Origin: Amycolatopsis mediterranei
Lineage (GTDB): Bacteria; Actinomycetota; Actinomycetes; Mycobacteriales; Pseudonocardiaceae
Assembly: GCF_026017845.1 (NCBI RefSeq)
Contig: NZ_CP100416.1
Span: forward strand, 844,589-908,588
Direction of reading: 5' to 3'
Length of the DNA: 64,000 bases
Each line of letters opens with the position of its first letter. Within the stretch, counting starts at the first letter, position 1. The notes beneath the pieces are model-generated. The model did no database searches. It saw nothing but the letters and a program-made list of their open reading frames with translations, and was not told where the DNA came from. Positions 18,101 through 26,171 of this stretch are shown here, piece by piece. The position numbers were made by a program, and so were the translations under genes.

Positions 18101-18415
18101 GGCGTCGTGCCGGCGGGCGGCTTGGCGGACCTCGACGACGGCGCGCGCGTGCTGATCGGCGGCGCGGTCACGCACCGGCAGCGCCCCGCGACCGCGGGCG
18201 GTGTCACCTTCCTCAACATCGAGGACGAAACAGGGATGATCAACGTGATCTGCACGCTCGGGCTCTGGCAGCGCTACCACCGCGTCGCGCGCAGCAGCCC
18301 GGCGCTGCTGATCCGCGGGGTGGTGGAGAAGGCCGACGGCGTGGTCAGCGTCCTCGCCCACCGCATCGAGCCGCTGCCGATGCGGATCAAGGCGAAGTCA
18401 CGGGACTTCCGGTGA
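15104..18415 (+). CDS. dnaE2: error-prone DNA polymerase III alpha subunit DnaE2
   Basis: A C-family polymerase of 1103 residues. The N-terminal PHP domain has the ELHCHSNFSFLDGAS motif near residue 65. The palm domain holds the catalytic aspartates in PDIDLDIE (Asp456, Asp458, Asp460). A GRGSAANSAVCYALGIT motif and a C-terminal OB domain follow. DnaE2 inserts nucleotides across damaged bases with ImuA' and ImuB. ATG 15104 follows the previous stop without a gap. The homologue start MGW.NPP matches the family. The last 29 bases overlap the end of the opposed methyltransferase gene. It lacks the long tau-binding tail of the replicative DnaE1, as expected. Confidence 0.96.
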   Translation: MGWNNPPVRWKDLARTLAGGMPPGDHGDSPAWGRHREGYQRPGDLPARRNDDGAETVRVPYAELHCHSNFSFLDGASHPEELVEEAARLELDAIALTDHDGMYGVVRFAEAARELGVDTVFGTELSFGLRSPQNGVPDPEGEHLLLLARGDQGYRALCRAITAGQIHHQAEKGRPSYDLGAVAEEVAGQCVVLTGCRKGAVRSALVAHGPAAAAEKLKELVDRFGRDNVYVELTDHRQPLDSTHNDLLTQLAGELGLPTVATTAAHYARPERAPLADALAAIRARRGIDELEGWLPAAGTAFLRSGAEMDALFRRYPGAVRRSALLGMECAFPLKLIAPELPPFDVPEGYTETTYLRELTKEGAEERFQGKPHEEQAKEQIKHELAIIEELGFPGYFLIVWDIVRFCREHDILCQGRGSAANSAVCYALGITKVDSVAYELLFERFLAPDRDGYPDIDLDIESDRREEAIQYVFEKHGRLRTAQVANVITYRARSAVRDAARALGYSPGQQDAWSKQIDRWGSLQNTEKDHDHDIPDEVLQLAFALEDFPRHLGIHSGGMVMCAEPVSQVVPVEWARMADRSVIQWEKEDCAAAGLVKFDLLGLGMLSALHYMIDLVAEYKDEQVDLAELDLADEKIYDMLCRADAIGVFQVESRAQLATLPRLQPREFYDLAVEVALIRPGPIQGGSVHPYIRRKQGREEWTYDHPLLERALHKTKGVPLFQEQMMQIALDVANFTAAEADQLRHAMGSKRSDRKMDLLRQRFLEGAAANGVDDELAQKIFLKLKAFANFGFPESHALSFAHLVFSSAYFKFYHPDAFLAGLLRAQPMGFYSPQSLVADARRHGVTVHGPDINRSLPHATLEALPDKGKLHAVRTGLSTVRKIGEDLAKRIVAERAENGDYRDMADVARRVRLTTPQIEALATAGAFAGFGGDRRQALWTAGAVAGERPERLPGLVGSPAPVLPGMDGLDVAAADVWATGVSPDSYPTEFIRDRLDELGVVPAGGLADLDDGARVLIGGAVTHRQRPATAGGVTFLNIEDETGMINVICTLGLWQRYHRVARSSPALLIRGVVEKADGVVSVLAHRIEPLPMRIKAKSRDFR

Positions 18416-19136
18416 GGGGGCGCCGGACGATCGTGACGATTTCCGGGCTGGTGTCCGACACCGGCGAACGGTCCCAGTAGCCGTACTGCTCGTCGACGAC
18501 CAGCCCGGCTTCCTCGACGAACCCGTTCAGCGAGGGGACGTCGAGGAAGCGCAACGTGCTCTCGCTGTACCGCGGCGCGTCCCAGTTCGGGCTTTCGTAC
18601 GTCGTCCGGAAGCTGACGTACCCGTTCTCGAACGGCCCGGCGTCGTTCCACGAGCGGACCTCGCCGGTTTCCCAGACGTTGTCCGGTGTCCAGCGTTCCC
18701 AGCCGCGGGCGGCCGGGTTGCGCGTGTCGAAGCCGAACCGGCCGCCGGGGCGCAGCGCGCGGAAAACGGCCGAGAACGCCGTGCGCAGCTCGTCGTCGGT
18801 CAGCAGCACCTGGAACGCGTGCCCGGTCATCACCGCGAAGTCGAACTCGCCGGCCCAGGAGGCGGTCGACAAATCGCCGTGGACCCACTCGATGTCGTCC
18901 CGGCGGCGGGCCTGGACGAGCATGCCTTCGGCGGGGTCGAGGCCGACGAGCCGTCCTTCGTGGCCGGACTCGCGCGCCCAGTGCAGCAGGGAACCGGTGC
19001 CGCACCCGACGTCGAGGACGGACTCGGCGGCCATGATCATCGGCAGGTAGAACTCGAAGTCGCCGCTGCTCTCCCGCGGGTTCATCGCGTCGTAGAGCGA
19101 GGCGAGGCCGGCGTCGGTGTAGTGCTGGTCGGGCAT
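18387..19136 (-). CDS. class I SAM-dependent methyltransferase
   Basis: A protein of 249 residues. The SAM-binding motif I is VLDVGCGTGSLLHWA, motif II GRLVGLDPAEGMLVQARRR, and the loop DDIEWVHGDLSTASW gives the adenine contact. The substrate cannot be predicted. The gene converges on dnaE2 and shares its last 29 bases with it. The next gene upstream is divergent, 128 bp away. Confidence 0.88.
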   Translation of the reverse strand: MPDQHYTDAGLASLYDAMNPRESSGDFEFYLPMIMAAESVLDVGCGTGSLLHWARESGHEGRLVGLDPAEGMLVQARRRDDIEWVHGDLSTASWAGEFDFAVMTGHAFQVLLTDDELRTAFSAVFRALRPGGRFGFDTRNPAARGWERWTPDNVWETGEVRSWNDAGPFENGYVSFRTTYESPNWDAPRYSESTLRFLDVPSLNGFVEEAGLVVDEQYGYWDRSPVSDTSPEIVTIVRRPLTGSPVTSP

Positions 19137-19264
19137 GAGATCACGCTAGCGATCGGCCGGCACCGGACAGCGAGAAGACCCATCGGCCGGGTGCGGAGCT
19201 GGTCCACCCCCGTCCATAGTGGACGAGTGCAAGCCGCTCCGGGCGGTGTGGCACCCTGGGGCCC

Positions 19265-19852
19265 GTGCTGGAGACGGGGGAGGACTACCGCGAAGCGGTG
19301 TTGTCCGGGCAGTGGTGGGAAAAGCGCCGGTTCACCGGGTGCGACTTCACCGGCGCGGACCTGAGCGGGCTGCGGACGCGCGGCTGCACCTTCGACGACT
19401 GCGTGTTCAGCCGGGCCGACCTGTCGCGCTCCCGGCACGACGCGTCGGCGTTCCGCTCGTGCACCTTCGACCGGACGGTGCTCGCCGAAAGCCGCTGGAC
19501 GGCGTGCTCGCTGCTCGGCACGTCGTTCACCGACAGCGGGTTCGGCGGCATCGCGCTCACCGAGTGCGACCTCTCGCTCGCGTCGCTGGCGAAGGCGCGG
19601 CTGCGCAAGCTCGGGCTCTCCGGCCTGCGGCTGCGGGAAGCCAACCTGATGGAAGCCGACCTCACCGGCGCCGACCTGCGCGGCAGTGACCTGACCGGCG
19701 CCCGGCTGCAGGGCGCGAAGCTCGAGGGCGCCGACCTGCGCGGGGCGCGGCTCGACGCGAACGCCCTGGTCCAGGCCGATCTGCGGGGCGCGGAGGTCGA
19801 CGTCGAAACGGCGATCGCCTTCGCCGCCGCGCACGGGCTCGTCATCCGCTGA
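19265..19852 (+). CDS. pentapeptide-repeat protein
   Basis: A protein of 195 residues made largely of five-residue repeats of the A(D/N)LxG type: FTGADLSGLRTRGCTFDDC, ANLMEADLTGADLRGSDLTGARLQGAKLEGADLRGARLD. These build a right-handed quadrilateral beta-helix. Known relatives include Qnr and MfpA, which bind DNA gyrase and protect it from quinolones, but many others have no known role. A gyrase link here is a possibility, not a claim. The GTG start lacks a strong ribosome site. It is convergent with the TNT-domain gene across a shared terminator. Confidence 0.92.
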   Translation: MLETGEDYREAVLSGQWWEKRRFTGCDFTGADLSGLRTRGCTFDDCVFSRADLSRSRHDASAFRSCTFDRTVLAESRWTACSLLGTSFTDSGFGGIALTECDLSLASLAKARLRKLGLSGLRLREANLMEADLTGADLRGSDLTGARLQGAKLEGADLRGARLDANALVQADLRGAEVDVETAIAFAAAHGLVIR

Positions 19853-19859
19853 AACCACG

Positions 19860-19889
19860 AAGGCCCCGGCAGTGCGCTGCCGGGGCCTT
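19860..19889. terminator. bidirectional terminator
   Basis: AAGGCCCCGGCAG-TGCG-CTGCCGGGGCCTT is a perfect 13-bp stem with a 4-base loop and A/T ends on both sides. It serves the pentapeptide gene (+) and the TNT gene (-). Confidence 0.9.
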
Positions 19890-19898
19890 CGCAAGCAC

Positions 19899-22800
19899 TC
19901 AGTCGATCGGGGGTTCGCCCGGGTCGAGCTCGATCAGGTCGCCCTCGGCCAGGAGTTCTTCGATCGACGCCGGCAGCAGGTACGCCGACCCGCCGCCCGG
20001 CTGGTTGAACCACGGGATCGCGACGCCGGCCAGCGTCTCCAGGGGCCGTTGCACCCGGTAGACGTGGTACGGGCGGTTGACCCACTCCGGCACCAGCGAC
20101 CGCTCGGCGAACGGCGTGCCGGCCGCGTACGTCAGGTTGCCGTTCGGGCCGCCGAAGCGGTCCAGCTCGCTGCCCACGGGCAGTTCGCGCAGCTCCTTGC
20201 CGCGGAACAGCGTCAGCGGCGGCTCACCGGCCAGCGGGCCGATCGGCCACTGCTGCTGGCCGCCACCCCCGCCACCGTTGACGGCCAGGCGGGCCGGTTC
20301 GTCCCGCCGCTGCGGCGCGGGCGCGCCCGCCGGAGGGGGCGGTGGCACCGGCAGGACACCCTGCGGCATGGGGGCCAGGACCGTCGGCGCCGACGGCGGT
20401 TCGCGCCGGGGCGGTGCGGGCGCCCCGGGCGGCGGACCGGCCTGCTGGGCCATCGGCGGCGGCCCGGCCGGGACCGGCGCGGGCTGGCGCGGCGGGGCCG
20501 GCGGCTCGTCGTCCTCGATGTCGCCGAAGAGCTCGTCGGCGCTGGTGAACGCCGTCTGCTCCTGCGGCGGCACCGGCTCGGGCTTGCGGACCGGGTACGA
20601 GCCGGTGGCGATCTCGGGCGAGACCGTCGCGACGACCCGCTGCGGGGCGGCCGGTTCCGGTTCAGGTGCGGGCTCCGGCGCGGGCGGCTCCTCGGGGGGC
20701 AGGTGGCCCTCCGGGTTGAGCAGCAGCTTGCCCAGCATGAACGCGGCCGCGTCCTCGGCGTCGCCGAACACTGCGGGGTTGCTGAGCTTGCCGTCGTACC
20801 AGCCGACGCGCCAGCCGTCCTCGACCTCTTCGACGCTCCACCCGTGCTCGGCGGGTTCGCCCAGCTTGTAGCCGCTTTCGGGGACGTCGAGCTCGTCGAG
20901 CTTGGCCTGCAGGCCGGCGAGCACCGGGTGGTCCGGGGTTTCGCGGCGCAGCGCCCGGCGGCCCGGACGCGGGGGAGCAGGCGGCTCGGCCTGGGCCGCG
21001 GGCCGGGGTGCCGGCGGCTCCGGCACCGGCAGCACGCCGGGTACCTCGGGCTGGGTGATCATGGTCGGCGGCCCGGGGTCGAACGCGGCCTGCTCGCGCC
21101 GAGGCTGCTGGAATGGGGCCTCGCCTTCCGCACGGGCCGGCTGACGCGAGGGCTGGAAGGCGTGCTCGTCCTCGTGCCGCGGCGGCTGGAAGGCAGCGTG
21201 CGAAGGCTCATCGTCGCGGTGCGGCGGCTGGCCGGCCTGGAAGGCATGGGACGGCTCATCGTCGCGGTGCGGCGCCTGACCGCCCTGGAAGGCGTGGGAC
21301 AGCTCGTCGTGGTGGGGCGGCTGACCGGCCTGGAAATCGGGTTCGTCCGTCGGCTGGAAGGCGGCGTGCGACGGCTCGTCGTCCTGGTGCGGCCGGCCGG
21401 CCGGGAAGGCGTCCGCCTGGCCGGTGTCGAACGCGTGCCCCGCCTCGTCGTCCGGCCCGGGCGGACCGGAGTCGAACGCCGCGTGCGCCGGCTCGTCCTC
21501 CCGGTGGTCGGCCGGTTCCTCGTCGTGCAGGGCCGGCCCCGGCTCGAACGCCTGCTCGGCCGGGAAGGCGTGCTCGTCTTCCCGCGGCGGCTGGAAGGCG
21601 GCGTGCTCGTCGTCGCGACGCGGGAAGGGCTCGCCGTCCCGCGGCGGCTGCTCCTGCCCGATCGGCTGGTCGGGGACGTACTCCGCGGTCTCTTCCAGGT
21701 CGGGCACCCGGCCCGCCTCCGGCGACGAGCCGTTCGTCCCGACCGCGTGCTCCGGCCGCTCCGCGTACTCCTCGTCGTCGTACTGGTGGTCTTCCTCGGC
21801 GAAGCGGTCTTCGAACTCCTGCTCGTCGTAGCCCTCTTCGGCGTATTCGTGCTCTTCGGCCGCGGCCTCCGGCTCGGCCGGCGCGTGCACCGAGAGCGGC
21901 GCCTCCACCGGCGCGGGCGGCTCCTGGTGCTGCTGCGGCGGCGCGACGGGCGGGGGTGCGACGGGCGGCGGCCCCACGGGCGCCTGCTGCTGCGGGGGAC
22001 CCTGGGGCGGCAGGCCCTGCGGGGGCGGCCCCTGGGGCGGCGGGCCCTGCGGCGGCGGGCCGGCCGGGCGCTGCTGCTGCGGCGGCGGCTGGTTGCCCCG
22101 GGTCAGGTACGCGGCGGCGGCCTGCAGCGTCGGCTCGTCCACCGGCGGCAGCTTGAAGCCGACGGTGCGGACGTGCTCGACCAGGTCCGGTTCGGGCGAA
22201 ACGCCGTACTTGTGCAGGTAGAAGTTGACGGCGGCGGGCCAAATCCACTGGCCGTCGCTGTGGAAGGCGACCGGGACGGTCGCTTCCGGCGTCGCGGCCA
22301 GCCGGTCGATGTCGTAGCCGCGCTCGGGCACCACCAGCGGGGCGTGCTCGAGGTACTCCAGCAGCCGGTCCTGCTCCTCGACCTCGAGGTCGGGGCGGTT
22401 GATGACCGGGCGGCCCGCCGGGCCGACGGTGTCGAAGATCCGGGCGATCCGGAAGTGCGGCCCCGGCTGCTCCGGGCCGAGCCCGGACATCCGCCGGATC
22501 AGCCATTCGGGGACGTTCTCCTCGGTGCGCGGGAACATCCGCAGTTCGTCGGAGTAGGCCTGCGGCGGCGGCGCGAGGTTCCACACCGGCTCGTCGCGGT
22601 TGTACTCGAGGTTGTAACTGGACGGGTGGTCGAGCTGGTAGCGCGCGTTGAACCACGTTCCGCGGCCGTCGCGGTACATGCCACCGCGGAGCCTGCCGAA
22701 GAGGGTCGCGATGTCATGGGTGGCGAGCCACTCGTGCACCGTGCCGTCCTCGGTGACGATCTCGCCGGTCAGCTCGTGGTACCTGCCGAGCGCCCGGTAC

Positions 22801-22955
22801 TCCGCGGTGACTTTGCGCCAGTCGCGCGGCGCGGCACGCAGCAGGGCAAGTCCGATCTGCTTGACCAGGGTGTCCTGCTCGGTCGCGTTCAGCTGCGTCG
22901 TCGGTTGTGCCACCCGCACATTTTGACTGTTCGCGCGCGCGAGTGCACCCCGCAT
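19899..22955 (-). CDS. large protein with C-terminal TNT (NAD glycohydrolase) toxin domain
   Basis: A protein of 1018 residues. Residues 925-1015 match the tuberculosis necrotizing toxin fold (DUF4237): [26 protein letters not shown] is followed by [35 protein letters not shown]. Such domains hydrolyse NAD+. Upstream lie three folded segments (about 15-140, 150-280 and 690-770), the first with [25 protein letters not shown], which resembles immunity-protein-like domains of the YezG/DUF600 kind. Long Pro/Gln/Asp/Glu linkers separate them, including repeats of [16 protein letters not shown] see no signal peptide or WxG motif. The start is uncertain: GTG 22919 and GTG 22913 are alternatives. The toxin call is strong by pattern; the delivery route and target are unknown. 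Confidence 0.85.
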   Translation of the reverse strand: MRGALARANSQNVRVAQPTTQLNATEQDTLVKQIGLALLRAAPRDWRKVTAEYRALGRYHELTGEIVTEDGTVHEWLATHDIATLFGRLRGGMYRDGRGTWFNARYQLDHPSSYNLEYNRDEPVWNLAPPPQAYSDELRMFPRTEENVPEWLIRRMSGLGPEQPGPHFRIARIFDTVGPAGRPVINRPDLEVEEQDRLLEYLEHAPLVVPERGYDIDRLAATPEATVPVAFHSDGQWIWPAAVNFYLHKYGVSPEPDLVEHVRTVGFKLPPVDEPTLQAAAAYLTRGNQPPPQQQRPAGPPPQGPPPQGPPPQGLPPQGPPQQQAPVGPPPVAPPPVAPPQQHQEPPAPVEAPLSVHAPAEPEAAAEEHEYAEEGYDEQEFEDRFAEEDHQYDDEEYAERPEHAVGTNGSSPEAGRVPDLEETAEYVPDQPIGQEQPPRDGEPFPRRDDEHAAFQPPREDEHAFPAEQAFEPGPALHDEEPADHREDEPAHAAFDSGPPGPDDEAGHAFDTGQADAFPAGRPHQDDEPSHAAFQPTDEPDFQAGQPPHHDELSHAFQGGQAPHRDDEPSHAFQAGQPPHRDDEPSHAAFQPPRHEDEHAFQPSRQPARAEGEAPFQQPRREQAAFDPGPPTMITQPEVPGVLPVPEPPAPRPAAQAEPPAPPRPGRRALRRETPDHPVLAGLQAKLDELDVPESGYKLGEPAEHGWSVEEVEDGWRVGWYDGKLSNPAVFGDAEDAAAFMLGKLLLNPEGHLPPEEPPAPEPAPEPEPAAPQRVVATVSPEIATGSYPVRKPEPVPPQEQTAFTSADELFGDIEDDEPPAPPRQPAPVPAGPPPMAQQAGPPPGAPAPPRREPPSAPTVLAPMPQGVLPVPPPPPAGAPAPQRRDEPARLAVNGGGGGGQQQWPIGPLAGEPPLTLFRGKELRELPVGSELDRFGGPNGNLTYAAGTPFAERSLVPEWVNRPYHVYRVQRPLETLAGVAIPWFNQPGGGSAYLLPASIEELLAEGDLIELDPGEPPID

Positions 22956-23142
22956 GTGGGTTTTGCCGCTCGGCCACCCGGTGGCACACGTCCTGACCTC
23001 GGGTGATGCGTCGTGCGGTAGATCACAGGTTGATCGCGGGCATCGTCGCGAATGGACCGTGTGGGGTAGCGATCACTCTACGGGCTGCGACCACCCGCGC
23101 CTGGAAGCGACGCGCGGGCGCCGCTTTGCCAGAATGGGGCCC

Positions 23143-23997
23143 GTGACGGCGAAGATTCTCGACGGCAAGGCCACCAAGAACGCCATTTTCGCGGAGCTCG
23201 AACCCCGCGTCGCGGCCCTCGCCGCGAAGGGGGTGACGCCCGGCCTCGGCACCGTCCTGGTCGGCAACGACCCGGGGTCGCACTCGTACGTGCGGATGAA
23301 GCACGCCGACAGCGGCAAGATCGGGATCAACTCGATCCGCCGCGACCTGCCGGCCGACATCACCCAGGAGAAGCTCGAAGCCGTCATCGACGAGCTGAAC
23401 GCCGACCCGGCCTGCCACGGCTACATCGTCCAGCTGCCGTTGCCGAAGCACCTCGACGCGAACCGCGTGCTCGAGCGGATCGACCCGGAGAAGGACGCCG
23501 ACGGTCTCGCGCCGGTCAGCCTCGGCCGGCTCGTGCTGGGCCAGCGGGGCGCGCTGCCGTGCACGCCGTACGGGATCATCGAGCTGCTCAAGCGCCACGG
23601 CGTCGAGCTGAACGGCGCGCGCGTCACCGTGGTCGGCCGCGGCATCACCGTCGGCCGCACGCTGGGCCTGCTGCTGACCCGCCGCAGCGAGAACGCCACC
23701 GTGACGCTGTGCCACACCGGCACCCGCGACCTCGCCGCCGAGGTCCGCCGCGCCGACGTCGTGGTCGCCGCGGCCGGGGTGCCGGGGATCGTCACGCCGG
23801 ACATGGTCGCGCCGGGCGCCGCGGTGCTCGACGTCGGCGTGTCCCATGTGGACGGCAAGCTCACCGGCGACGTCCACCCGGGCGTCACCGAGGTCGCCGG
23901 CTGGATTTCGCCGAACCCGGGCGGGGTCGGTCCGATGACGCGGGCGATGCTCGTCAGCAACGTCGTCGAGGCGGCGGAACGCTCGGTTCAAGGCTGA
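23143..23997 (+). CDS. folD: methylenetetrahydrofolate dehydrogenase / methenyl-THF cyclohydrolase
   Basis: FolD interconverts methylene-THF and 10-formyl-THF, using NADP+. At 284 residues it is standard length. It shows [42 protein letters not shown] (with the catalytic lysine in the YVxxK loop), [13 protein letters not shown] and the C-terminal [20 protein letters not shown] 23143 gives the usual MTAKILDG start; ATG 23134 is a three-codon longer alternative. It is divergent from the TNT gene. Its stop overlaps the next ATG (CTGATGA). The folD-DUF3017 pair is conserved in actinobacteria (Rv3356c-Rv3355c). Confidence 0.96.
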   Translation: MTAKILDGKATKNAIFAELEPRVAALAAKGVTPGLGTVLVGNDPGSHSYVRMKHADSGKIGINSIRRDLPADITQEKLEAVIDELNADPACHGYIVQLPLPKHLDANRVLERIDPEKDADGLAPVSLGRLVLGQRGALPCTPYGIIELLKRHGVELNGARVTVVGRGITVGRTLGLLLTRRSENATVTLCHTGTRDLAAEVRRADVVVAAAGVPGIVTPDMVAPGAAVLDVGVSHVDGKLTGDVHPGVTEVAGWISPNPGGVGPMTRAMLVSNVVEAAERSVQG

Positions 23998-24320
23998 TGA
24001 CGGTGACCGAGGACCGGCGGGACATCGGCGACCGCCGGAGCGGGCAAGGCCGGTTCAGCCAGCTGCCGTTCGCGGTGGTGTTGCTGGTGGTGGCCGTCGC
24101 GGCGCTGCGGATCTTCCAGTACCACTGGCGGGAGGGCGCGGCGCTGATCGGCGCCGCGCTCCTGCTCGCCGCGGTGTTGCGGCTGGCGCTGCCGACGGCC
24201 AGGGCGGGCCTCCTGGCGATCCGGGGCAAGCTCGTCGACGTCGTGACGTTCACGTGCCTGGCGGCGGCGGTGCTGTACGTCGCCCTGACGATCATCGGCG
24301 GCCCGCTCGGGTCTCCCTGA
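23997..24320 (+). CDS. DUF3017 small membrane protein
   Basis: A protein of 107 residues with a charged N-terminus (EDRRDIGDRRSGQGR) and three hydrophobic helices (about 25-43, 48-65 and 81-104). Position directly after folD with overlapping TGATG codons, plus length and helix count, identify it as the DUF3017 protein that accompanies folD in actinobacteria. Its function is unknown. Confidence 0.88.
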   Translation: MTVTEDRRDIGDRRSGQGRFSQLPFAVVLLVVAVAALRIFQYHWREGAALIGAALLLAAVLRLALPTARAGLLAIRGKLVDVVTFTCLAAAVLYVALTIIGGPLGSP

Positions 24321-24327
24321 GCGCCGA

Positions 24328-24359
24328 AAAGCGCCACTTTCACCGGAAAGTGGCGCTTT
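24328..24359. terminator. bidirectional terminator
   Basis: AAAGCGCCACTTT-CACCGG-AAAGTGGCGCTTT: a perfect 13-bp stem with A and T ends. It lies between the convergent DUF3017 and MFS genes. Confidence 0.92.
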
Positions 24360-24370
24360 CGGGGGGTGGG

Positions 24371-25555
24371 TCAGGAGGCCAGGGCGAGTTCTCGTCGTTC
24401 GGCGCGGGCTTCGCGGCGGTCCATGGTGCCCGAGACGATGGCCAGCGTGAGCCCGAAGACGGCGAGTAGTGCGCCGACCCAGTTGGGGGCGACGAGGCCG
24501 AGGCCGCCCGCGATCACCAAGCCGCCGAGGTAAGCCCCGATCGAGTTGGCGATGTTGAACGCGGACTGGACGGCGGCCGACACCAGGGACGGAGTGCCGC
24601 CCGCCTTTTCCATGATCCGCGCCTGCATCATCGGGCCGATCATGAACCCGGCGACGCCGACGAAGAAGATCGTGATCGCCGCGCCGATCTTGCCCTGCGC
24701 GGTGATCGTGAAGATGCCCAGCACCGACGCCAGCGCCAGCAGGGCGATGTACAGGCTCGGCATCAGCGCGCGGTCGGCCAGCCGGCCGCCGAGCAGGTTG
24801 CCGATCGTCATGCCGACCCCGGCCAGCGACAGCAGCAGGGTGACGTTCGACGGCGAGTAGCCGGCGACGTCGGTCAGCATCGGCGTGATGTAGGACAGGC
24901 AGGCGAACACGCCGCCCAGCCCGAACGTGACGATCGCGAGCGCGAGGTGCACCTGCGGGCGCTTGAAGGCGCCGATTTCGTTCTTGAGCGATGCTTCGGC
25001 GGTGGGCTTGCCCTGGTGCGGGACGAGCTTCGCGATGGCGGCGATGGCGAGCAGCCCGATCACGGCGACGACGCCGAAGGTGGCGCGCCAGCCGACCTGC
25101 TGGCCGAGCAGCGTGCCCAGCGGCACGCCGATGACATTCGCCAAGGTCAGGCCGAGGAACATCATCGACACGGCCTTGGCGCGCTCGCCTTGGCCGACGA
25201 GGCTGGAGGCGACCACGGCCCCGGCGCCGAAGAACGCGCCGTGGGGCAGGCCGGCGAGGAACCGGAACGCGACGCCGAACTGCTGGTTCGGGGACAGCGC
25301 GAAGAGGGCGTTGCCCACCGTGAACAGGCCCATCATGGCCAGCAGCATGGTCTTGCGCGGCAGCCGGACGGCGACCGCGGTGAGCAGGGGGGCGCCGACG
25401 ACGACGCCGAGGGCGTAAGCGGAGATGAGGTGTCCGGCGGTCGGGATGTCGACGCCGAAGTCGGCGGCCGCCTGGGGCAGCACGCCCATCATGACGAACT
25501 CGGTGGTCCCGATGCCGAAAGCTCCGATGGCGAGCGCGAGCAGCGCGACGGGCAC
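24371..25555 (-). CDS. MFS drug:H+ antiporter (DHA1 type)
   Basis: A protein of 394 residues with about twelve hydrophobic helices. It opens LALAIGAFGIGTTEFVMMGVLP, typical of AraJ/CmlR-like exporters. LIGGPV-like elements appear as ISAYALGVVVGAPLLTAVAVRLPRKTML, and RFLAGLPHGAFFGAG matches motif B. The GTG start has AAGGAG 5 bases upstream. Such proteins usually export drugs or sugars; the substrate is unknown. An ArsR gene lies 184 bp upstream in the same direction and a second MFS gene is divergent from it. Confidence 0.9.
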   Translation of the reverse strand: MPVALLALAIGAFGIGTTEFVMMGVLPQAAADFGVDIPTAGHLISAYALGVVVGAPLLTAVAVRLPRKTMLLAMMGLFTVGNALFALSPNQQFGVAFRFLAGLPHGAFFGAGAVVASSLVGQGERAKAVSMMFLGLTLANVIGVPLGTLLGQQVGWRATFGVVAVIGLLAIAAIAKLVPHQGKPTAEASLKNEIGAFKRPQVHLALAIVTFGLGGVFACLSYITPMLTDVAGYSPSNVTLLLSLAGVGMTIGNLLGGRLADRALMPSLYIALLALASVLGIFTITAQGKIGAAITIFFVGVAGFMIGPMMQARIMEKAGGTPSLVSAAVQSAFNIANSIGAYLGGLVIAGGLGLVAPNWVGALLAVFGLTLAIVSGTMDRREARAERRELALAS

Positions 25556-25572
25556 GGCACTCCTTCCAGGGT

Positions 25573-25586
25573 GGGTAAACGATTAC
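25573..25586. promoter_or_regulatory. short inverted repeat in the leader of the MFS gene
   Basis: GGTAA-ACGA-TTACC, 18 bp upstream of the MFS start. Five-base arms around a 4-base spacer are typical of a small repressor site. It differs from the ArsR-type sites at 26074 and 26125, so it may bind another regulator. Confidence 0.45.
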
Positions 25587-25739
25587 CGAGCCGATCTTCT
25601 GGATCGGTTCAGTAAAGGACACAAAGAGAGGCAGCCAATCGGCCCCAGCGCCGTGAGCTGCCTACGCCACAGTCCAACAAGCGAGGGGGGCGGTTGTCAT
25701 CCCGATATCGCGTGACGATCCACACCGCAGGCGCGGTGA

Positions 25740-26063
25740 TCAGCGCGGGGCGGCCAGAACGCCGGCCAGCAAGCCCGGGAACAGGGCGTCGAGATCGTTG
25801 CGGCGCAACGAGTTGAACCGGGTGGTGCCTTCCTGGCGGCCGACCACGACCCCGGCCTGGCGCAGGATGCTCAGGTGGTGGGTGAGTGTGGACTTCGTCA
25901 CCGGCACGGTCAGGCCGCTGCACGAGATCTCGTTCTCGGTCGCCGCCAGCTGGCGGACGATGGCCAGCCGCACCGGGTCGGCGAGGGCGCGGAGCACCCC
26001 TTCGACGGTGATCTCTTCCCGTGCCGGGTAGTGGAGCGGCGGCAGGGTCGCGTGCTTGGCCAT
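25740..26063 (-). CDS. ArsR-family winged-helix repressor
   Basis: A protein of 107 residues. The winged-helix core reads VLRALADPVRLAIVRQLAATE, then VTKSTLTHHLSILRQAGVVVGRQEGTTRFNSL, with the recognition helix around STLTHHLSILR. One cysteine is visible in ISCSGLT and no metal-binding CxC pair is obvious, so it may sense something other than arsenic. It is divergent from the second MFS gene with a 108-bp intergenic region that contains two near-identical putative operators. It probably represses that exporter and itself. Confidence 0.9.
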   Translation of the reverse strand: MAKHATLPPLHYPAREEITVEGVLRALADPVRLAIVRQLAATENEISCSGLTVPVTKSTLTHHLSILRQAGVVVGRQEGTTRFNSLRRNDLDALFPGLLAGVLAAPR

Positions 26064-26073
26064 GAGCCCATTG

Positions 26074-26140
26074 TACGACGCTGGTCGAAATTGTGGCAGC
26101 GACGTAGTACGGTCACTATCGAACTACGACGTTCGTCGAA
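26074..26140. promoter_or_regulatory. two near-identical putative operators in the ArsR/MFS divergent region
   Basis: Site 1 TACGACGCTGGTCGAA (26074-26089) and site 2 TACGACGTTCGTCGAA (26125-26140) match at 14 of 16 positions. Site 2 has a clear inverted core, CGACG-TT-CGTCG. They are 51 bp apart, close to five helical turns, and flank the likely promoters of both genes. They are the best candidates for ArsR binding. Confidence 0.7.
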
Positions 26141-26171
26141 CCAATCCCTGCTTCGCTTGGGGGCTCAACCC

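Noticed and set aside
19872..23006. Open frame of 1044 codons on the plus strand
   Set aside because: It is antisense to the TNT-domain gene, whose protein has conserved motifs.
26121..26140. LexA box
   Set aside because: CGAAC and GTTCG half-sites are present but the spacing is 6 rather than 4, so it fits an ArsR-type operator better.
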